Source: Ostrinia nubilalis
Taxonomy: Eukaryota > Arthropoda > Insecta > Lepidoptera > Crambidae
Assembly: GCF_963855985.1 (NCBI RefSeq)
Contig: NC_087096.1
Span: forward strand, 8,432,001-8,496,000
DNA length: 64,000 nt
Direction: 5' to 3'
Positions 59,401 through 64,000 of this stretch are shown in pieces; within the stretch, counting starts at the first letter, position 1, and each line of letters opens with the position of its first letter. Below the pieces are notes generated by a model. The model worked only from the letters and a program-made list of their open reading frames with translations. It was not told where the DNA came from and searched no databases. The translations under genes and the position numbers were made by a program.

Positions 59401-61319
59401 GTAACTCAATTTCGTACTATGTAATGCGTAGTTTTACGTAAAAAGTTTTACTACTGTTCGGTAATTTCTGAGACAATTTCTTGATAGCATCAGACTATAC
59501 ATTCTTATAGCAAAACAGCTCCATTACAACTACTTAATTATGATGCCAAAGTGTTTAGATTGACCTGCTGTCTGTCGATTTACCAATATGTCTTTATAAT
59601 TTTGTATCGTTTATCAAATTACAAATCTCATTGCCGAACCAATTGGGTATGAAGCACCCTCTTAGCCCATTACCACTTTCTAAGTTCACAACGTCTCAGT
59701 AAGTTTGATCGAGGCGTCTCAGCGGCTGAGAAGTTGAACGGAAAGATTCCGCAGTTAGTTCTCCTCAATTTGGGACTTTTGTTGGAACTATTCAGCCATC
59801 AAACTTAACCAGTTTAACGAAAATATGTTAGGAAAATCTCCTCCAAAATTGTACGTGTTTGAAGCATATTTTTAGTAAAAGTCACATTATGTAATCGACT
59901 GAAAAAGTTAATACATAGTACAAGCTTTGCTTAGTTTGAAAGGAAGAAAGAAAGAAAGAAAAATATTTATTTGGTTTGGGAAGTTTGGGACTAGAAGCGT
60001 AATGTAAAATGTCCAAGGATATTTATGTATGTACGTACATGGTGTTAAGTAAATGGGTATACCTATGAGCCGACACTAGCCCATGTTAACATGGGCATAT
60101 AAATGGTATGGTGAAGTTAGTTTGATATCATTTTAATTTTTTTATTTTGTATGAAAATTTCATACAAAATAAATTTTATAAAATCCGATTTGTATGAAAA
60201 TTAAAATAATTAAAATGAAGATATCAATTTTCTGACTTCACCATACAATTTATATGCCCATGTTAACATGGGCTAGTGTCGGCTCATATACCCATTTACC
60301 TAACACCCTGTATTTATTTATTAATGAAATTCAAAGTAACTATCAATTTGATCACGGCTATTTTAATATTAAATATTAATCAACTTGTCATTTGTCGTTA
60401 CGACGTTGAACACGCAATATGAATGGTTTATTCATAAAAGAAGCGTCATTATTAAGAAGCTAGATTATTGAAATCGTCACGCAGTAAATACGAATGTCTA
60501 TCATTGAGTCGCTTCCAAAAAGAACATTGTGAAATTTTAGGCGAAACATTTACTTTCTTCGATTCAATAAATAACTCAAGGTACCTAGATCCTGATTAAA
60601 CCATTCAGCCCAATCTCACAACCACTTTGCGATGTGAATAGAATCGTTGGTATGTAAAGCATTCCCTGAATGTAAATGAGGACTCGCTCACTGTTTTTAT
60701 TTCCTTTCCGATATTTATTCGTGTCATTTTTATCGAATTTATGCCAATTCTTATCACGCTTATCATTATGGAATCATGTGATCAAATTGATGGGCATGAT
60801 GACACGTTAAAACATCAAAGATTCCGACAATATCAGACTGATGTAGGTATCACTGCAAAATATAAATTAGACGACGGTTACGTCATACATTTACTTAGTT
60901 ACAAACGTAACTTTCGGAAAATCCATTGCCTGCAAAGAGACAACGTCAAGACAAATGGCGACTTAACCTGAGCGTAGGATAATAATGTTTACGTCTTGTT
61001 GCAGTGAACTGCGCTCCGGGATAAGATGCATAGACAATTACACGACCGTCTGTATGGAGAAGCACGAGCAAGTCGTCTTCAGGCGGATATACTCCGGGAT
61101 TACTGACGTGGTGCAGGACTTGTGTACCCGCGGGAAGTATCAGGACGAGTACTTGAAGCATGCTACTTGCGTGAAGCACGTCAGGCCAGAGTATGAGAAA
61201 TGCAGCAAGCGGTACGAAGTGACGCTGACCACTCTCAGCGATTCTCACAAGACAGAGCAGTATCAAACTGATCATGATAACTCGGCGAGTCACGAAGATT
61301 ATCTGCGCACTGTTTGTTG
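41479..61319 (+). CDS. Secreted cysteine-rich protein, 5' part (three exons, continues past window)
   Basis: Exons 41479-41533, 57745-57871 and 61005-61319; phases join (G+AT, GT+T) and the third exon ends in TG before GTAAGT, so a further exon lies outside the window. Residues 1 to ~19 (MCKFLVSGFVVIFFVNLCG) are a signal peptide. The mature part begins DAIKERCNQQEDLLQRC and has regularly spaced cysteines in ELDKSCVELRSGIRCIDNYT, VCMEKH, DLCTRGKYQDEYLKHATCVK, and PEYEKCSKRY. It resembles an arthropod family of uncharacterised extracellular proteins whose members share the CIDDYT-like and KHAPC-like blocks. I recall the pattern but no established function. A relation to 27-kDa hemolymph glycoproteins is possible, not shown. 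The first intron is 16.2 kb and carries a nested transposon cluster. Confidence 0.7.
42024..43666. mobile_element. Tc1-type transposon rearranged into a fold-back palindrome
   Basis: The ends TACACTCGCGAGCAAAAG and the inverse lie on TA. Arms of about 720 bp (42024-42741 and 42943-43666) each carry the broken 5' half of a Tc1-like transposase: the plus strand of the left arm and the minus strand of the right arm encode helix-turn-helix-like blocks such as QEGLSQRAVARQ and RRFRETGGFIPR, with stops and frameshifts. The 200-bp loop holds, on the minus strand, a fragment of the catalytic part (VLFSDECRLC). The arms differ at many positions, so the inversion is old. Confidence 0.75.
43690..44880. 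mobile_element. Third, rearranged copy of the TACAGTGTGAGTCACG fold-back element
   Basis: Starts TACAGTGTGAGTCACGATAAAG like 8402-9506. It is interrupted near 43805-43985 by hAT-interior sequence, repeating TTTTTTTTCTGCCAATTA on both sides, and its right end is cut off near 44880. It is clearly diverged from the palindrome copies. Confidence 0.65.
51553..51665 (+). repeat. Fragment of the CCCGCGG...CCCGCG interspersed repeat
   Basis: TGCCCGCGGCTTTGCCCGCG followed by CGCGCATCCCGCGATC, a common lepidopteran repeat head, truncated. Confidence 0.4.
53433..53469. repeat. Perfect 16-bp stem hairpin
   Basis: AATGAAAAGCATGATA, a five-base loop TTAAC, then the exact inverse TATCATGCTTTTCATT. Confidence 0.7.
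55480..55740. promoter_or_regulatory. GC-rich island in intron 1, candidate regulatory element
   Basis: CpG-containing sequence (GGCGTCGAGCGGCGTGGTGG, GCGTCACCCC, ATCGTACGATG) standing out from AT-rich intron DNA, 2 kb upstream of exon 2. No coding signature. The role is only a suggestion from composition. Confidence 0.25.
56105..56165 (+). repeat. Fragment of the CCCACTGCTGGAC interspersed repeat
   Basis: ATCATCATCATCAACAGCC, then CCCACTGCTGGACTATGAGC and CTCCTCC, a diverged relative of the 20405-20640 repeat. Confidence 0.5.
56410..56640. promoter_or_regulatory. GC-rich island with E-boxes, candidate regulatory element
   Basis: CpG-rich segment containing CAGCTG, CACGTG and repeated GATC/CGCG motifs, 1.1-1.3 kb upstream of exon 2 of the secreted-protein gene. 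It could be an enhancer or internal promoter; composition is the only evidence. Confidence 0.25.
57985..58425. repeat. Lepidopteran repeat bounded by AACCGACTTCAAA / TTTGAAGTCGGTT
   Basis: The ends are inverse (AAACCGACTTCAAA at 57999, TTTTGAAGTCGGTT at 58408). Inside, GCGTATAAAAAAGTTCATCC with CCAATTTTCCACCCTTGGGGG occurs twice (about 58051 and 58194). TCGAATTGAGAACCTCCTCC lies near the right end, and a stray inverse GGAGGAGGTTCTCAATTCGG is at 58558. Confidence 0.6.
58918..59141. mobile_element. Small hAT-like MITE, 224 bp
   Basis: The tips AGGGCTGCCATCC and GATGTCAACCCT are imperfect inverses. The flanks AGCGGCAT and AGCGGCAA match at 7 of 8 positions. It lies in intron 2 of the secreted-protein gene. 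Confidence 0.6.
60037..60312. mobile_element. Hairpin MITE TACAGGGTGTTAGG, third copy
   Basis: Same family as 7721-7988 and 14690-14957, with the left tip decayed (TACATGGTGTTAAG) and an internal deletion. A short GAAA microsatellite at about 59940-59962 lies 80 bp upstream. Confidence 0.8.
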
Positions 61320-64000
61320 GTAAGTAATATTTGTAGAACTTTTTAATAGCCTAATTAGTAACATATTCGCTAACATAACCACAGCTTCATTCATACGCAT
61401 ACCTGCCTGCTACGGAAATGGCAGCAGGTAATTAATATGTGGGGACTTAACTAAGCATGACTAATAAAACTGATTCTTAATGATTTCCGACAATTTAGCG
61501 GAAGAGTTTGCACTCAACAGTAGGATGCGCGCCGTGATATACTTTATCGACGTCAAAATGTTTAGGCAATATCGATAAAATGGCGTGATAACCGCTTATT
61601 GCGGCTCGCATCCAGACCTACAGGACAAGCCTTTCATCGCAGGGAATGTCATGAAACATCTTATCCGTATGAGTGATGAAGCTAGTGTCCTCACCTCCAA
61701 TGGGTGCACTAACAAACGAGTTTCATTATTCTGTGCAATGCAGAATCATTTAGGCGCAATATTTCATCCTGGTATTCTATGTTTATTGTATACCATAATC
61801 TACATAATAATTAATATGGGATCTAATTATCGGCACTGTCAGTAACAGTACCGCTAAACGTCGTCTATTCTCTGCTTATAGCCATACTCGAGTACACGTG
61901 TTGAAGAGCTATATCAATATGGTGGGTAATATCTATCGTGCAGATATTATAATTTGTAACTCAGAGCAAACAAACAAACCCTAGTTCTGGTAATTCATCG
62001 CATCTAACAGGCATAATTTTTAAGCTTTATATCATTAATCATTACTACTTTAATGTAATATTTGTTCACAATAAATTTGGTCGAATTTGTTTGTAATCAA
62101 ATTCGTACATTAAGTATTTAAATGTCCAGACCACCAATTAACGTAACAATTAATTTATCAAACTGATTGTACATTTAAATATTCGACACTCTGTGATTTC
62201 AATAAACAATTATTGCGATGGTATTTCAAAATGTCTTCTAAATTCTGATTTAAATTATTAATGTTAGGCCACCTTCGTTAACGAATTCAATTAACATTTC
62301 CAACTATTTAGCAATCGTCCACTTAGTATGAGTGTCTTCCAATTTGAGTTCCGCAAATTAAACTGTCATGGAGGAGAATTCATCGGAAGATCCTCCAGAG
62401 TACAGAGAGGTGCTACTCAAAAGACTTGGGCAAAGTCTTGAATATTGAATAGTCCTCGTTAATAAAATATTCAACAAATCGAACCGGCTTTCCGGCGCTA
62501 ATTACTCGTCTGAAGATTGACTACCAGAGCTATCTACACAGCTACGTAGAATTATAATAACTTCATTATTATTTCCGCGTTTAAATTTTGCCAATTTCTT
62601 GAATGTTCACTCGGGCGTAACAAAGTGTAATAATTTAATAGAAACTTGATTGCGCGTCCAAAATTTTTAGGGCCCACTGAATACAATTCATCTCAGTCTT
62701 GCAACTCGATTTACATAAGTGGATTCCTTATTGTATCTGTTAATTCTATTGGTTAGCATAAATACTTGGAAGCCGTCCACTTTAGCATCGTTCGGGTTCC
62801 CATTCAGAAGATTCAAGCTTCATTTTGCCCTCATTTTAGCCATCAAGCCCTGTTTAAGATTCTGCGTAAATTCTATCAGATTAAGAGACGCACTTAAGGC
62901 TCTCGCGGCGTGTTAATGACTCCCTTATCCGTGTTCTTAGCAATTGATTTTGTAATTTAGCCATACTTAATTATATTATATCCGAAGCATCCATTCTGTG
63001 GCTAATCCTCTCCACTCCAGTAGATCACCCGCAGCAAAAACGTACGCAATTTATTACAGTCATTGGACGATGGAAAAGTCTTCTGTATTCTGTAAAAACT
63101 TTTTGATATTTATTACTCTGCTCATCAACGTCAGATGAGAAACAATATCATTGTGAATGGTTCTTGTGCTTTAAAAAATATCGGAAACTGTTATGTCATA
63201 ATTAATTTACCTTCAAGCTTTATCACTCGTACTTCCTTAATTGTTTTGAGTTCAGATTTCAAACTTCAATCTAAGATGAGGGTCGGATCAGTACTATTAG
63301 GGTCTGATGACTAGCATTGTCCCTCAAGTTAACAAAAACCATTGAGGAACCTGCATTAAATGTTACATCATCTACCATAGAACGAATCGAAAATTTGAAA
63401 CTATCCCTTAAATATAACCTTTGTGGCATTATGATAGAGTCAATTGTTGTTAATGAACAATAAAATAGGAGAATAGACAGTCACTAAATCTATGGATTCT
63501 ATAGAATGTTTCGCAAATTGAAACCCTAAACGCGAGGGTCCACAGAGCTTAACTATTATTTTGCTCCTGTTTCTAATAAACGATTTCATTTACAAGGAAG
63601 CACAAACTGTGTCGGTGTTTCGTTATCTCTTTCATTAACCATTAAACTGTCGCGGTATTTACAAAACGTTTCTCTGTTCTGAAATAAATTTTATTTGCAT
63701 TGTTAACGTTCGTGCATTGGTCAGTCCCTAGTTAAAAATATTCGTGCACTATCACAGGATTCATACATCGCTGCCCATGCACTGACACAATGGAAAGATG
63801 AACAAAAATGCAGTTATTTTCCACGGAAAAAACACGAGCTCTGGCACAAATTGCTATTTGTAACTACAGAAACAAACTTTAATTTCACAATTAAGCTCGA
63901 AGCCTATTCTATCCGTAGGCCAATTTAGTAAATGAAAGCTACTAAATGATTATAAAATGGATTCAGTGTTTGAGCTGTTGTACTTATAAGATGAAAATAG
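61320..64000 (+). other. Intron 3 (or 3' flank) of the secreted-protein gene
   Basis: Begins with the GTAAGT donor. No further exon continuing the cysteine-rich protein is recognised up to the window end, and no other gene or strong repeat is seen. Confidence 0.5.

Overview
The window looks like a lepidopteran (moth or butterfly) nuclear chromosome segment. The basis is compact GT-AG genes whose products match insect proteins, plus many interspersed repeats of types familiar from Lepidoptera (hairpin MITEs, repeats carrying the GACGTCCACTGCTGGAC and CCCGCGGTTTCACCCGCG motifs). The genus cannot be told from the sequence.

Layout. 1-4159: repeat-rich DNA with no convincing gene. 4168-18510: one 14.3-kb mobile element that is an almost perfect palindrome, with arms of about 5.8 kb, flanked by an exact 8-bp target duplication (TGTCATAC). 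Its centre keeps the 3' part of a gene for a USP-like cysteine-peptidase protein, and this centre is itself interrupted by a second palindromic transposon that carries a third, hAT-type, element. 18670-33929 (+): Nup214, 27 coding exons, encoding the cytoplasmic-side FG nucleoporin. 37242-38259 (+): a TM2D1 (amaretto) type membrane protein, 4 exons. 38561-40209 (-): ECSIT, 5 exons, convergent with TM2D1. 41479 onward (+): the first three exons of a secreted cysteine-rich protein whose 3' end is outside the window. Its 16.2-kb first intron holds a nested hAT / Tc1 / hairpin-element cluster.

The four host genes do not form a pathway. Nup214 acts at the nuclear pore, ECSIT in mitochondria (complex I assembly) and in Toll signalling, TM2D1 in membranes of the secretory or endosomal system, and the last product is probably extracellular. 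The shared theme is transposon biology. Several unrelated elements have become long inverted duplications of themselves: the giant element, its inner TA-flanked element, the TACAGTGTGAG element and a Tc1 element. The largest of them sits 152 bp upstream of the Nup214 start codon.

The other unusual structure is inside Nup214. The 3' end of exon 9 with its splice donor is repeated five more times in the following intron. Three copies are open in frame, and one is preceded by a usable AG acceptor and would form a 33-codon in-frame cassette exon. All exon calls come from reading splice sites and frames by eye; no alignment or transcript data were available.
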